Below are positions 36,012 through 45,216 of a stretch of 64,000 bases of DNA, in pieces. The notes beneath the pieces were generated by a model, which was not told the DNA's origin, ran no database searches, and saw nothing but the letters and a program-made list of their open reading frames with translations. The stretch is from Candidatus Poribacteria bacterium. Its GTDB lineage: Bacteria; Poribacteria; WGA-4E; WGA-3G. Made by a program: the position numbers and the translations under genes. The stretch lies in the NCBI GenBank assembly GCA_022827625.1, contig JAJEIE010000027.1, forward strand, positions 362,827-426,826. The letters run 5' to 3'. Numbering within the stretch: position 1 is the stretch's first letter; each line of letters opens with the position of its first letter.

Positions 36012-38975
36012 TTAATTCCGCGCTTCAGGTGTAATTGTCAACTTCACCCGTTTTCCGTCTCGTAGGACAACAACTTCGACAGGTTCACCAATTTTCACGG
36101 CATCAAGCGCGTAAGTGTAGTCGTAGATGTTGGTAATTTCCTGTCCTCCGAATTCAACGATGATGTCACCACCCGTTAGACCGGCTTTATCGGCGGGACC
36201 TCCTGCACGGACCCCGGAGAGTTTGACACCAGTGCCTTCGGTTGTGTAGTCAGGGATCGTACCAAGGTACGCCCGCAGCGTATCGCGACTTCCTTCCTCC
36301 GATTGACTCCGCTCAACTCGAACGTATTCAGGACGTTCAGGGGCACTGATTAAATCTGAAATGATGCCGTGTGCCAATTTGGAGATCCGCGCAAGCCCGT
36401 CGTAATTGAGTGTTTCTATATCGTCCGTTGGACGGTTATAGTCCTCGTGCCCGCCCGTGAAGAAACTGAGCACTGGTATCTCTTTGGGATAGAACGCTGT
36501 CACATCTGTCGGCAAATACGGATCGGCTTGTAGCGTCAGATTAAAGCCGATCGGAATATTACGCTTTTCAATCAGTTTTGTCCACACCGAAGATGAACCG
36601 ACCCCTTGCAAGATAAGTTTATTGTCCCGGAGCCGTCCGACCATATCAAAGTTGAGATACGCCGCGACTTTCTCTAAAGGGAGGACGGGATTGTTAACAA
36701 AGTGGGTGGATCCGATGAGACCGAGTTCCTCTCCAGACCAGAGGGCAAAGATGATGCCTCTACGAAACTTTTCTGGGTGTTCCGCGTGTGCCTCGCTGAG
36801 TGTTGCTGCTAATTCTAATACAACGGCGGTGCCAGAGGCGTTATCATCTGCACCGTTGTGAATTTGTCCTTCCTCGCCCTTCCGGGCAAGTGAACCGATT
36901 TCACCATGTCCGATATGATCATAGTGCGCGCCGACAATAACGTACTCGGTGTTGTCTGTTGATTCTGATGGTGGGAGAAGGGCAACCACGTTCTGATCCG
37001 TTTTCTTCACTTTCTCAACCGAAACAACGATTTTCACTTTGACATCGGGTAACGGAAACTGCCCAACGAAATGTGGGTTTTCCACATCAAGCCCGGACTG
37101 AATTTCTTTTAGGTCTTTACCAGATGGTGCAAAGAGTGTGTTCGCGACGGTATCGCTTATGGATGCCGCAACAATACCGGAATCTGCGAGGCTACTATCG
37201 AAATCGAGTGGAATTAATTTGCCAGCGTTTGGAGAATTCGGACCGGCGACGACGAGAAACGCTTTTGCGCCGTGCTCCCGCGCCTGCATCGCTTTATAGC
37301 GGAGTCCTGCATATCGATTCAATTGTTGGCGGCGTTCTGGCTCAACGGCTTCAGGAACATAACGAAGGGCAACCACGATTTTGTCTTGTACATCCAGCCC
37401 AGCATAAGCGTCATAGCCTTCACCTAACTCGCCAGGGACGGTTAATCCATACCCAACAAAGACCACCTCACCTTCAACAACACCGTTACGAGAAAAAGAA
37501 AGCGGTTGAAAATCCTTTTCTACACTGAATGCCATCACCTGTTCCGAACCGTGCATCTGGCGTGTGATATGAAACTGGTTCTCTTCCGCTATAATCCGCC
37601 TACCCGAGGTGAACTCAAACGTTTGAAAATAGTTCTGTTCATCCGCAATAGGTTTGAGATTGAGTTCTTCAAACTGTGTAGCAATGTGTTCCGCTGCGCG
37701 CTGCGCACCTTCTGAACCCGTCATCCTGCCTTCCAGCGCATCGTCCGCAAGGAATTCAATATGTTCTCGGATGCTTGTTTTGTTGGAGGATTTGGGATCG
37801 AGAACCCGTTCTCCTATCGTGTGCACAAGTGAATTTTGGCGTTTTGGTGCTGCAGTAATTGCCGCCAATGCAGCTGCGTGATTCCATTCTGCGAGATAAA
37901 GCTGCGACACCTCTTGGCTGTTTCGATTGGAAGTCCAACACAGACGATTCCCGTCTGGTGAGAAAACGGGGAGCCCGTCAAATCCGTCGGTTGAAGTAAC
38001 TCGGATCGGTTCGTGCCTGCCGCTCGCGTCAACGAGATATAACTCAAAATTGGAAAAGCCGAGTTTGTTAGCGGCGAAAATAACATAGGCACCGCTCGGA
38101 TGGAAGTAAGGCGCCCACGACATACTGTCGAAATCCGTCAGTCGTTGGATATTTGAACCGTCTATCTGCATCGTGTAGATGTCTGCTTGGTTTCCATCGG
38201 GTGTGAAGTGTCGCCAGACGATATGTTGACCATCGGGTGTGAAGAAGGGACCGCCATCGTATCCGGGTGCGTCTGTTAAGCGTGTCTGATTTGACCCATC
38301 TGCATTCATAATATAAATTTCACCAAAATAGGAGGGGTCAACTTCCAGTTGTTTCAACTCTTTGGGCGAGAGTTGGCTTTTCGGATATGCATCCCGCAGT
38401 GAACAGAAGACAATACGTTCACCATCGGGCGAATATGATGCTTCAGCATCGTATCCGGGCGCGTCTGTCAATTGCGTGAGGTTACTGCCATCTCGATTTG
38501 ACAAGAAAATATCCATCGCTTCATCGTAATCCCAACTGTAGCGACGTTCTTTTCCAGATGCTCGGAATTTTAGCTCTTCTTCCTGTTTAGCCTTTGCAAA
38601 GACATCGTGATGCGTTGAAGCGTAAAGCACTTCCTCGGTCCCTGGGCGGAAAAAGGCGCAGGTTGTCTTACCGATACCGGAGGAGACGCGATGTGTATCA
38701 CCGGTCAATAGGTCTAAAAAATAGATCTGATAAAACGGGTTATCTGGTTCACGCTCGCTTTGGAAGATGAGGGCATTGCCGTCTTCGGAGAAATAACCCT
38801 CTCCAGCACGCTTCCCATCATAAGTGAGTTGTCGGATATTGCTGAGGAATTGTGGTTCTGCAGCAGAACGGGTCTCTATTTCATTTGAGGCAGTGTGCTG
38901 TGCCACGCCATCGCCGGTTAGAAAAGCGACAAAGAGTATCGCACAGAGCAGTCCGATTGATTTGATGCAACGCAT
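36012..38975 (-). CDS. TolB-propeller, M28 peptidase and PDZ fusion protein, exported
   Basis: A 987-residue exported protein. A signal peptide is followed by about seven TolB/PD40-like blades (for example ASYSPDGERIVFCS and PVFSPDGNRLCWTSN) to near residue 370. The M28 peptidase follows, with a PA-like insert and complete zinc-site motifs: VGAHYDHIGHG, NGADDNASGTAV, LWSGEELGLIGS, LNFDMVGRL and FTGGHEDYNRP. A C-terminal PDZ domain (GVKLSGVRAGGPADKAGLTGGD) closes it. Probable metal aminopeptidase acting on peptides in the periplasm. It stands alone; GGAGGG precedes the ATG. Confidence 0.88.
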   Translation of the reverse strand: MRCIKSIGLLCAILFVAFLTGDGVAQHTASNEIETRSAAEPQFLSNIRQLTYDGKRAGEGYFSEDGNALIFQSEREPDNPFYQIYFLDLLTGDTHRVSSGIGKTTCAFFRPGTEEVLYASTHHDVFAKAKQEEELKFRASGKERRYSWDYDEAMDIFLSNRDGSNLTQLTDAPGYDAEASYSPDGERIVFCSLRDAYPKSQLSPKELKQLEVDPSYFGEIYIMNADGSNQTRLTDAPGYDGGPFFTPDGQHIVWRHFTPDGNQADIYTMQIDGSNIQRLTDFDSMSWAPYFHPSGAYVIFAANKLGFSNFELYLVDASGRHEPIRVTSTDGFDGLPVFSPDGNRLCWTSNRNSQEVSQLYLAEWNHAAALAAITAAPKRQNSLVHTIGERVLDPKSSNKTSIREHIEFLADDALEGRMTGSEGAQRAAEHIATQFEELNLKPIADEQNYFQTFEFTSGRRIIAEENQFHITRQMHGSEQVMAFSVEKDFQPLSFSRNGVVEGEVVFVGYGLTVPGELGEGYDAYAGLDVQDKIVVALRYVPEAVEPERRQQLNRYAGLRYKAMQAREHGAKAFLVVAGPNSPNAGKLIPLDFDSSLADSGIVAASISDTVANTLFAPSGKDLKEIQSGLDVENPHFVGQFPLPDVKVKIVVSVEKVKKTDQNVVALLPPSESTDNTEYVIVGAHYDHIGHGEIGSLARKGEEGQIHNGADDNASGTAVVLELAATLSEAHAEHPEKFRRGIIFALWSGEELGLIGSTHFVNNPVLPLEKVAAYLNFDMVGRLRDNKLILQGVGSSSVWTKLIEKRNIPIGFNLTLQADPYLPTDVTAFYPKEIPVLSFFTGGHEDYNRPTDDIETLNYDGLARISKLAHGIISDLISAPERPEYVRVERSQSEEGSRDTLRAYLGTIPDYTTEGTGVKLSGVRAGGPADKAGLTGGDIIVEFGGQEITNIYDYTYALDAVKIGEPVEVVVLRDGKRVKLTITPEARN

Positions 38976-39033
38976 TTCAAGCCCTCCAATTTTTGCTATA
39001 GCGCTCTATATTTCGACTACAAATAGACTGATG

Positions 39034-39885
39034 CTATAGATATTGCGCTGCTTTCTGTTTGAGAAATGCGAGGCCGTCGATAGCAAGGCTCTCGGCACTC
39101 GGTGCGATGTCGCGCCAAATACACGTCGCAGCAGCGATTTCCTTGACTGCTGGCGTAAACGATTCAATCACAAGCCATCTGTCGTAGTTCACTGTGGCGA
39201 GTGCACCAAACACACCGTCCCAATCTACAGGTCCTGTGCCCGGAGTGCCGCGGTCGTTCTCACAACAGTGAACGTGATGCAAGAAATCGCCGGTTGCAAT
39301 GATGGCATCCGCCTGATTTTTTTCCTCTATGTTCATGTGGAACGTATCAAGGTGAACCTTGAAATAGGGGCTATCCACGGCTTTCGCGAGTTTGACGGCA
39401 TCTTCGGCGATGTTGACGAAATAGGTTTCAAATCGGTTGAGCGGTTCGCTGGCGAGTGTCACACCGTGCTGTCCTGCGAATTCAGCGATCTCTTGCAGTC
39501 CTTCAACACACCAGTCCCACTCTTGCTGATTCCTGCCTCTACCAACGAGTTTACCGACTGCACTATACATAGGACCGACGAACGTATCGCCTCCTAATTC
39601 GGCTATAATCTCAATGGCGCGCTTGAGGTACACCTTCCCTGTTTCACGAATAGCGGGATCTTCATCAATCGGATTCCTATCGGGTCCCATGATATTACAA
39701 CCGATGGGTTCCAAGCCCGTTGCGTTGAGTGCTGCTTGTGTGTGTGGAATGTCTACTGTGTCCGGATCGAAGATCGGAATTTCAACTCCCTCGAATCCCA
39801 TTTCCGCGACTTTGGGAATGAGGTCTACGGTTTCTCTGTCAAACTTATCTGCCCAGAGCAATAGATTTACACCAAACTTTGGCAT
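39034..39885 (-). CDS. tagatose/psicose 3-epimerase-like TIM-barrel protein
   Basis: A 283-residue sugar epimerase-like protein. The TIM-barrel metal ligands read in order: SEPLNRFE with Glu near residue 149, HLDTFHMNIEEK with Asp near 185, HVHCCENDRGTPGTG with His near 211, and VIESFTP with Glu near 246. This matches the D-tagatose 3-epimerase/L-ribulose 3-epimerase group better than general AP-endonuclease-like proteins. Natural substrate unknown. It is the second isomerase/epimerase of this fold in the window (the other is at 13.7 kb). Confidence 0.82.
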   Translation of the reverse strand: MPKFGVNLLLWADKFDRETVDLIPKVAEMGFEGVEIPIFDPDTVDIPHTQAALNATGLEPIGCNIMGPDRNPIDEDPAIRETGKVYLKRAIEIIAELGGDTFVGPMYSAVGKLVGRGRNQQEWDWCVEGLQEIAEFAGQHGVTLASEPLNRFETYFVNIAEDAVKLAKAVDSPYFKVHLDTFHMNIEEKNQADAIIATGDFLHHVHCCENDRGTPGTGPVDWDGVFGALATVNYDRWLVIESFTPAVKEIAAATCIWRDIAPSAESLAIDGLAFLKQKAAQYL

Positions 39886-40055
39886 TGTGTTTTGTTCTCC
39901 TTAATTAAACATTATACATAATGTGCATACTATTTTTTGCAGTTTAGCACAAGTTACGAAGTGTTTCAACTTTTTTGTAAGTTGTTGGTTAAGGTTTTGA
40001 TTTCATACGGGTTTGGTGAGAAGTTTGAGGTGGATGCACAGGCCAACAGCCTATG

Positions 40056-41369
40056 CTAAAAATCCGTTCTAAAAAGATATTTGGGTGCGAGTATCGTTAG
40101 GGACACGCCACGGGCAACCAGGAGTATCGTTAGAGCAGTCCATAAGCCGTGGTTACCATAAGGCATCAACAGATAGACAGCACTTAAATAGATCAGTGTT
40201 GACACAATTACGGAGTCGCGCAAAGCCTGAGAGGCGGTCGCCCCGAGAAAGATCCCGTCCCAAATGTAGGCGGCAACATTGACAATCGGTGCCATGATTA
40301 TCCAGATAAGATAGGGTTTCGCGCCTTCAATAAGAGCCATCTGATTTGTAAATAGGTGCAACATCCGTTCGCCAAGAATTATGAAAACTAACATAATCAC
40401 ACCACTGAACAGAAATGCCCAAAGGAAGATATGGCGCGTCGTCCGTTTGAGGTTTGGCATATCCTGGGCCCCTTTGTATTTACCGATCATACTCTCCGCT
40501 GCGAAAGCAAATCCATCAATCGCATAGGACATTAGATTGATATACTGCAGCAGAATAGTGTTAATTGCCAAAAAGGTATCACTCAGAACAGCGGATTTCG
40601 CCGTAAAATAAGCGTGGCAGGAGACTAAACAGAGCGTCCGGATAAAAATGTCACCGCTAATACTCAGAAATCGTTTAAGTTTAGAGAATGCCAAAATTTC
40701 CCGAATATTCCAAGTTGTCAGAAGACTTCGATACCGTCCCAAAAAGAGCAGAATCGCCAAAAGGAGTCCTATATACTGTGCAATAGCGGTCGCTAATGCT
40801 ACGCCTGCCACTTTCATACCGAGCAACTTGACAAATGCCACGTTCAAGATGATATTGACGAGGTTCACGACAATCGTCAACAGCATCGGATAACGCGCGT
40901 TCTGTAAGCCTAAAAAGACACCGTGGAGTGCGTGGAGGCATAATGTCGCGGGGGCGGCATAGATGCGGATATGAAAGTAAACGCGGGCAAGGTGTTCTAC
41001 TTCAGGACTTGTATCAATAAGCAGGAAACTGAGATCAATAAGGGACCATTGGAAGATAAGGAGTAGTAGACTTGAGGCGCCCCCAAGATAGATTGCCCTC
41101 AAAAGTAAGCGTCCGCATTCGGGTGTATCGTTTTCTCCGAAAGCTTGCGCTGTGAGTCCTGTAGTCGCCATTCGGAGGAAACCGAAACCCCAATAGATAA
41201 AACTGAAAATAATGCCGCCGATGCCGACCGCACCAAGGTAGTGTTCGGACTCTAACCGTCCCATCAAAGCAGTATCCACGACACCTAAAAGAGGGATAGA
41301 GAAATTGCTAATAATGTTCGGGATCGTGAGATTAACAATCTGCTTATTGACGTTTTCAGAGGTATGCAT
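40056..41369 (-). CDS. MATE-family efflux transporter
   Basis: A 437-residue inner-membrane transporter with about 12 hydrophobic segments. The N-terminal IVNLTIPNIISNFSIPLLGVVDTALMGRL is the MATE opening (quoted in part: SNFSIPLLGVVDTALMGRL), with the conserved VDTA. These antiporters use Na+ or H+ to expel organic cations; DinF-like members are about this size. No regulator is adjacent. Confidence 0.9.
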   Translation of the reverse strand: MHTSENVNKQIVNLTIPNIISNFSIPLLGVVDTALMGRLESEHYLGAVGIGGIIFSFIYWGFGFLRMATTGLTAQAFGENDTPECGRLLLRAIYLGGASSLLLLIFQWSLIDLSFLLIDTSPEVEHLARVYFHIRIYAAPATLCLHALHGVFLGLQNARYPMLLTIVVNLVNIILNVAFVKLLGMKVAGVALATAIAQYIGLLLAILLFLGRYRSLLTTWNIREILAFSKLKRFLSISGDIFIRTLCLVSCHAYFTAKSAVLSDTFLAINTILLQYINLMSYAIDGFAFAAESMIGKYKGAQDMPNLKRTTRHIFLWAFLFSGVIMLVFIILGERMLHLFTNQMALIEGAKPYLIWIIMAPIVNVAAYIWDGIFLGATASQALRDSVIVSTLIYLSAVYLLMPYGNHGLWTALTILLVARGVSLTILAPKYLFRTDF

Positions 41370-41555
41370 AGCGGTTTCCGTTTTGGGATTGCTTTAGAGT
41401 TTACCGGCGATTGCGCTGAAAATCAAGTCCTATTTTCATTACTTTGTCTATTTTTTGAAGAGAACCCAAACGCATCGTAACTAAAGATAACAGAGAATAA
41501 TGAAAGAAATAGGCACATTTGTGCTGTAAAGCTTACCGATACTTTACGAATTTCT

Positions 41556-41584
41556 TTGTAATTTTGGTGAAAATTTAGTATACT
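41556..41584 (+). promoter_or_regulatory. sigma70-type promoter upstream of the acyltransferase/LPS operon
   Basis: TTGTAA (41556-41561), 17 bases, TATACT (41579-41584), followed by a further TATAAT-like overlap. It would drive the small ORF and the whole acyltransferase-lpt run. The rest of the 41370-41644 gap is A/T-rich and holds nothing else I can name. Confidence 0.65.
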
Positions 41585-41644
41585 ATAATTAGCAATGAGG
41601 AGACTTTCTTAACAATCCTAAGTCTTTAGCAATCAACGGTATGA

Positions 41645-42025
41645 ATGTCTCTTGGCATTCACCGGGGTCAAAGCTACGTAAATCGTACAGATGCCTCTAA
41701 GGTATATTTGAGACAAGCATGGAGCCACATTGTAATGCGAACTGACGCGACTCGAACCGAAGTCCACACGCGATTGGCGCGTCTACTGGCACCGTATTTG
41801 TGGAGTGGAGTGCAGATTGTAAAACCTGGCGGATTCCCAGAGGAACAAGTTGCGGTAAACATCATCGCCCGGGACGCTATCTTATCAAAGAAACCTCAGA
41901 AGTATAACGCGATAAACTTTGAATCTCGCGGTAGGGCGTACCGAGAGTATAAACGCTTGTGGAATAGATGTAAGACCTCGAACGTCAATGATTTTACTTC
42001 AGTATGGCAGGGAGGCAAACTATGA
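41645..42025 (+). CDS. small protein of unknown function coupled to the acyltransferase gene
   Basis: A 126-residue basic protein (rich in Arg and Lys) with no family I recognise and no signal or membrane segment. Its TGA overlaps the ATG of the acyltransferase gene as ATGA, which argues that it is translated. The start is uncertain: the ATG at 41645 has no ribosome site, while one at 41735 has GGAG about 10 bases upstream and gives 96 residues beginning MRTDATRTEVHTRLARLL. Confidence 0.5.
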   Translation: MSLGIHRGQSYVNRTDASKVYLRQAWSHIVMRTDATRTEVHTRLARLLAPYLWSGVQIVKPGGFPEEQVAVNIIARDAILSKKPQKYNAINFESRGRAYREYKRLWNRCKTSNVNDFTSVWQGGKL

Positions 42026-42933
42026 AGAAGCAAGAATCCCACTCCTTTAGGTTTGGGAATGTCAAAGATTGGTTTTATGGGTTTACCGCCAAATTAATCG
42101 GATTTTTCGTATCTCGGCTGCCACGTTCGGTGCTATTAACTATCGGAGGTCAGTTAGGAGCTCTCATATTCCGGCTTGCCCCACAGCAGAGAGCGTTAGC
42201 GTGTGAGCATTTGCGGCGGAGCTTGGATTTTACGGATGAACACCAGATAAGGTTGACAGCCAAGCAGTGCTTTGAAAATTTAGGCAAGAATATCTTTGAA
42301 TTTATGCGATTTCCACGTATGAATTCAAAGCAAATTCAGCAATATGTTAGTTTTGAAGGTGTCCAGTATGTAAAACAAGCACTCGCGCAAGGGAAAGGCG
42401 CCATCATTCTAACGGGCCATTTCGGGAATTGGGAGCTGCTTGCAGCGAGCATTTCTGCTACAATTGCCCCACTGACCCCTATTGTTCGCAAATTGCGTTC
42501 TCCCCGTTTAAACGCCTTGGTTTCAAGTTACCGATCGCAAGCCGGTTATACGACGATTGATCGGGATACAGGCATTCGTCAAGCACTTCAATGCCTTAAA
42601 CGTAATGAACTGCTTGGTATTGTCGCTGATGTGGACACAAGTGTAAGTGGGGTTTTCGTCGATTTTTTCGGTAGACCTGCCTATACACCGTATAGTCCTG
42701 TCGCTATTGCCCTTAAAACAGGCGCGACTGTATTACCAACATTTATTGTCCGTCAACCCGATGGTTCACACCGCGCAATTATTGAACCGCCCTTGGTATT
42801 CCAGCGGACAGATGTAAAAGAGAAGGATCTTGTTATTAATACGCAAAAATTCACAAAAATTATCGAATCCTACATTCGGCAATACCCAGCGCAGTGGATT
42901 TGGATGCATCAACGGTGGAAAACCCGACCTTAG
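42022..42933 (+). CDS. LpxL/HtrB-type lysophospholipid acyltransferase
   Basis: A 303-residue membrane-associated acyltransferase of the LpxL/LpxM type that adds a second acyl chain to lipid A precursors. The catalytic motif ILTGHFGNWELLA (H-x4-E) is near residues 131-143, and DVDTSVSGVFVDFFGRPA carries the substrate-side region. The start at 42022 has GGGAGG about 6 bases upstream; an earlier in-frame ATG at 42004 overlaps the site. It is followed within 4 bases by the LptC-like gene. Confidence 0.88.
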   Translation: MKKQESHSFRFGNVKDWFYGFTAKLIGFFVSRLPRSVLLTIGGQLGALIFRLAPQQRALACEHLRRSLDFTDEHQIRLTAKQCFENLGKNIFEFMRFPRMNSKQIQQYVSFEGVQYVKQALAQGKGAIILTGHFGNWELLAASISATIAPLTPIVRKLRSPRLNALVSSYRSQAGYTTIDRDTGIRQALQCLKRNELLGIVADVDTSVSGVFVDFFGRPAYTPYSPVAIALKTGATVLPTFIVRQPDGSHRAIIEPPLVFQRTDVKEKDLVINTQKFTKIIESYIRQYPAQWIWMHQRWKTRP

Positions 42934-42937
42934 TTGC

Positions 42938-43504
42938 ATGATTACGTGTTTGTGTCTTTGTTTGCTTCTTTGCCTGACCTGTTGTAAAAGCGCAGAAACC
43001 CCCGTCGGTACGACTGGCGAATCTGTAGAGGCAGTTCCGACACAGAAACTCGAACGGTTTGCTACGCAGCAGACGGAAGCGGGTGTCCTTAAATGGACGC
43101 TTGTCGGGGATACCTCAACATTCCACGGAAGTTATGTTGAAGTGGAAAATCCGACAGTTGAGATTTTTGAAGACGGTGTTGTTTCTATCACTTTGAATAG
43201 TAAGAAGGGTAAGCAGTTTCTGACGGGGAGTGAGAAAGATAATCTACATCTTTCAGGAGAAGTCGTCGGGGTCAGTAAAGATGGTACTTTATATAGTGAG
43301 ATTCTCCATTGGCAGAACCGGACAGGTAGGTTATATGCCCCAGACGAAGTGACGATTGTACGTGGAGATTCGACCTGGGTCGGAACGGAAATGTATGCGA
43401 ATCCGACGCTTGAAACGGTAAAAATGAAAAACAATCAATTTAAACTTTATCCAAAAGATGAGAAAACCGATGAATATCACAAAACCTCTGTTGTGCCGGA
43501 ATAG
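42938..43504 (+). CDS. lptC: LptC-like LPS export lipoprotein
   Basis: A 188-residue protein with a hydrophobic, Cys-rich start (MITCLCLCLLLCLTCC) that may be a lipoprotein signal, followed by a beta-rich LptC/OstA-like region: LKWTLVGDTSTFHGSYVEVENPTVEIF (quoted in part: LKWTLVGDTSTFHGSYVEV), NLHLSGEVVGVSKDGTLYSE, and ADPDEVTIVRGD-like strands. LptC bridges the LptBFG transporter and LptA in the periplasm. No strong ribosome site precedes the ATG. Its position directly before lptA and lptB supports the call. Confidence 0.7.
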   Translation: MITCLCLCLLLCLTCCKSAETPVGTTGESVEAVPTQKLERFATQQTEAGVLKWTLVGDTSTFHGSYVEVENPTVEIFEDGVVSITLNSKKGKQFLTGSEKDNLHLSGEVVGVSKDGTLYSEILHWQNRTGRLYAPDEVTIVRGDSTWVGTEMYANPTLETVKMKNNQFKLYPKDEKTDEYHKTSVVPE

Positions 43505-44372
43505 ACATAGACTCCCATTTCACTTTGATAAATTGTGTAATTTTTCTGTTTATGCCGGCTTCCTTCTATTCTTTGTATGTATTGTGCCTTTAGTCCTCAA
43601 TGCAGAGGAAACGGAAATCGAAACGCCCACTCCGAGCGCGGATGGTGTAGCATCAGCCACAGAAAACAATACGCAGGAAGCAGCGGATGCTGAAAATGCG
43701 AATGGAGCCAGTACCGATACTGACAGCAGCACCACTGAACCGACTACAGAAACTATTACCGGTACCTCTAAAAGAATGGAAAGGTTCGAGAAGGAGGGCA
43801 TAACGATTCTTATCGACGAAGCCAAGACTATCCGGTATGACGAACAGGGCGTTGAAATTGGGTTTCTTAATGCCGATAAAATCACTCTCAAAACCGATCC
43901 GGAAACAGGGACAACAACAGAAATTATTGCTGTGGGCAATGTAGAAATCCGAGATCAAGATATTTTTGCTACTTGTGACCATGCTGTTATGAACAACTTG
44001 ACGAATACTGTTGTGCTTACAGATAATGTGGTCGTCTTACAAAACAAGGATCGGCTTGAAACGAAGCTCTTCACTTTTAATAGGGCAACCGGAAAGCAGA
44101 CCGGTGAGGGCGGTGTCAAATTTAAGGTCACCGTTACGCAAGCAGCACCAGTAGAGGCAGAGGCGAGTGAGGACGCTGAAGGCGGCGCAAGTACAGATGA
44201 AGAAGGGGCTTCCACAGATACGTCTGACCAAACTGATACAGATACTGAGACCTCTAATACAGATAATACAGATGGCACCACAGAAGAAGAACCTGGCGTA
44301 GATACTGAAAACGCTGAGGGTGCGGATTCTGAGGAAGAAACTGATACAGACACCGAGGAGTCTTCAGATTGA
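43458..44372 (+). CDS. lptA: LptA/OstA-like periplasmic protein with long acidic tail
   Basis: A 304-residue protein. A hydrophobic segment (SVYAGFLLFFVCIVPLVLNA) near residues 29-48 is a signal or anchor. A low-complexity Thr/Asp/Glu stretch follows, then the OstA-like beta-jellyroll: FLNADKITLKTDPETG, VGNVEIRDQDIFATCDHA, NTVVLTDNVVVLQNKDRLETKLF near residues 131-225. The last 75 residues are almost pure Asp, Glu, Thr, Ser and Gly, unusual for LptA. It overlaps lptC by 47 bases, and an ATG at 43470 is an alternative start. lptB begins 42 bases later. Confidence 0.72.
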   Translation: MRKPMNITKPLLCRNRHRLPFHFDKLCNFSVYAGFLLFFVCIVPLVLNAEETEIETPTPSADGVASATENNTQEAADAENANGASTDTDSSTTEPTTETITGTSKRMERFEKEGITILIDEAKTIRYDEQGVEIGFLNADKITLKTDPETGTTTEIIAVGNVEIRDQDIFATCDHAVMNNLTNTVVLTDNVVVLQNKDRLETKLFTFNRATGKQTGEGGVKFKVTVTQAAPVEAEASEDAEGGASTDEEGASTDTSDQTDTDTETSNTDNTDGTTEEEPGVDTENAEGADSEEETDTDTEESSD

Positions 44373-44414
44373 CCCAGTGCGTCAATCGTAGGGAGATACC
44401 ATAAATTAGAAATC

Positions 44415-45179
44415 ATGGCAATAGAACTTCAAGCACACAGACTCGTGAAACGCTATACACGCCGTGGACCTATTGTTGTCAATGAGGTGAGCCTGTCGCT
44501 AAGGCAAGGTGAAATCGTAGGGCTCTTAGGTCCCAACGGCGCGGGAAAATCGACGACCTTCTACATGGTTGTAGGGCTGATTCGTCCCAATGCTGGCAGG
44601 ATTACCTATGCCAATGAGGATATTACCTTCTATCCGATGTACAAACGTGCCCGGCTCGGCATTGGCTATCTTGCACAGGAGACCTCAATTTTCCGGAAAT
44701 TGACAGTGCAACAGAATATTGAGGCGATTCTTGAAGCGCAAGGGGTCCCAAAATCTGAGCGTGAACCCCGTATTCGTGAGCTGACGGATGAACTCGGCAT
44801 TTCAAATCTCTTACTGCGCAAGGCGTATACGCTCTCAGGCGGTGAGTGTCGTCGTGCAGAAATAGCACGAGCGCTTGCAGCACAACCAGATTTCATTCTG
44901 TTGGATGAACCGCTCTCTGGGATAGATCCGATTGCTGTTGCTGATATTAAGCAGCTCATCTCACATTTACGCGATCGAAATCTTGGCGTGCTTATTACAG
45001 ACCATAATGCCGTTGAAACGCTTGATATCGTTGACAGGGCATACATCATTGTTGATGGACAAATCACGCTTGCTGGAACCCCCGAAGAACTCATCAACAA
45101 TGAGACCGCGAGAGATCTCTATTTTGGGCACAACTTTTCCTATCAGATACCAGAAACCGGGGTGTCCCCCGGGAATTAG
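44415..45179 (+). CDS. lptB: LPS export ABC transporter ATP-binding protein
   Basis: The cytoplasmic ATPase of the LPS exporter LptB2FG. 254 residues with Walker A GLLGPNGAGKST near 35-46, the signature TLSGGECRRAEIARAL near 137-152, Walker B FILLDEPLSGIDP near 158-170 and the switch His in ITDHN near 195. The close match to LptB (GGECRR in the signature) separates it from generic ABC ATPases. LptF and LptG are not in this window. Confidence 0.93.
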   Translation: MAIELQAHRLVKRYTRRGPIVVNEVSLSLRQGEIVGLLGPNGAGKSTTFYMVVGLIRPNAGRITYANEDITFYPMYKRARLGIGYLAQETSIFRKLTVQQNIEAILEAQGVPKSEREPRIRELTDELGISNLLLRKAYTLSGGECRRAEIARALAAQPDFILLDEPLSGIDPIAVADIKQLISHLRDRNLGVLITDHNAVETLDIVDRAYIIVDGQITLAGTPEELINNETARDLYFGHNFSYQIPETGVSPGN

Positions 45180-45216
45180 GACTGAACACAGCACACCTAT
45201 TCAGTAGAGGCAAAAG

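Noticed and set aside
43741-44371. Tandem DNA repeat in the LptA-like tail
   Set aside because: The acidic tail is compositionally biased but I see no regular repeat unit at the DNA level.
43955-44416. 153-codon minus-strand frame rich in Ser and Val opposite the LptA-like gene
   Set aside because: It is the mirror of the acidic Asp/Glu/Thr tail of the plus-strand gene (GAN and ACN codons read as Ser and Val). No start signal or known family.
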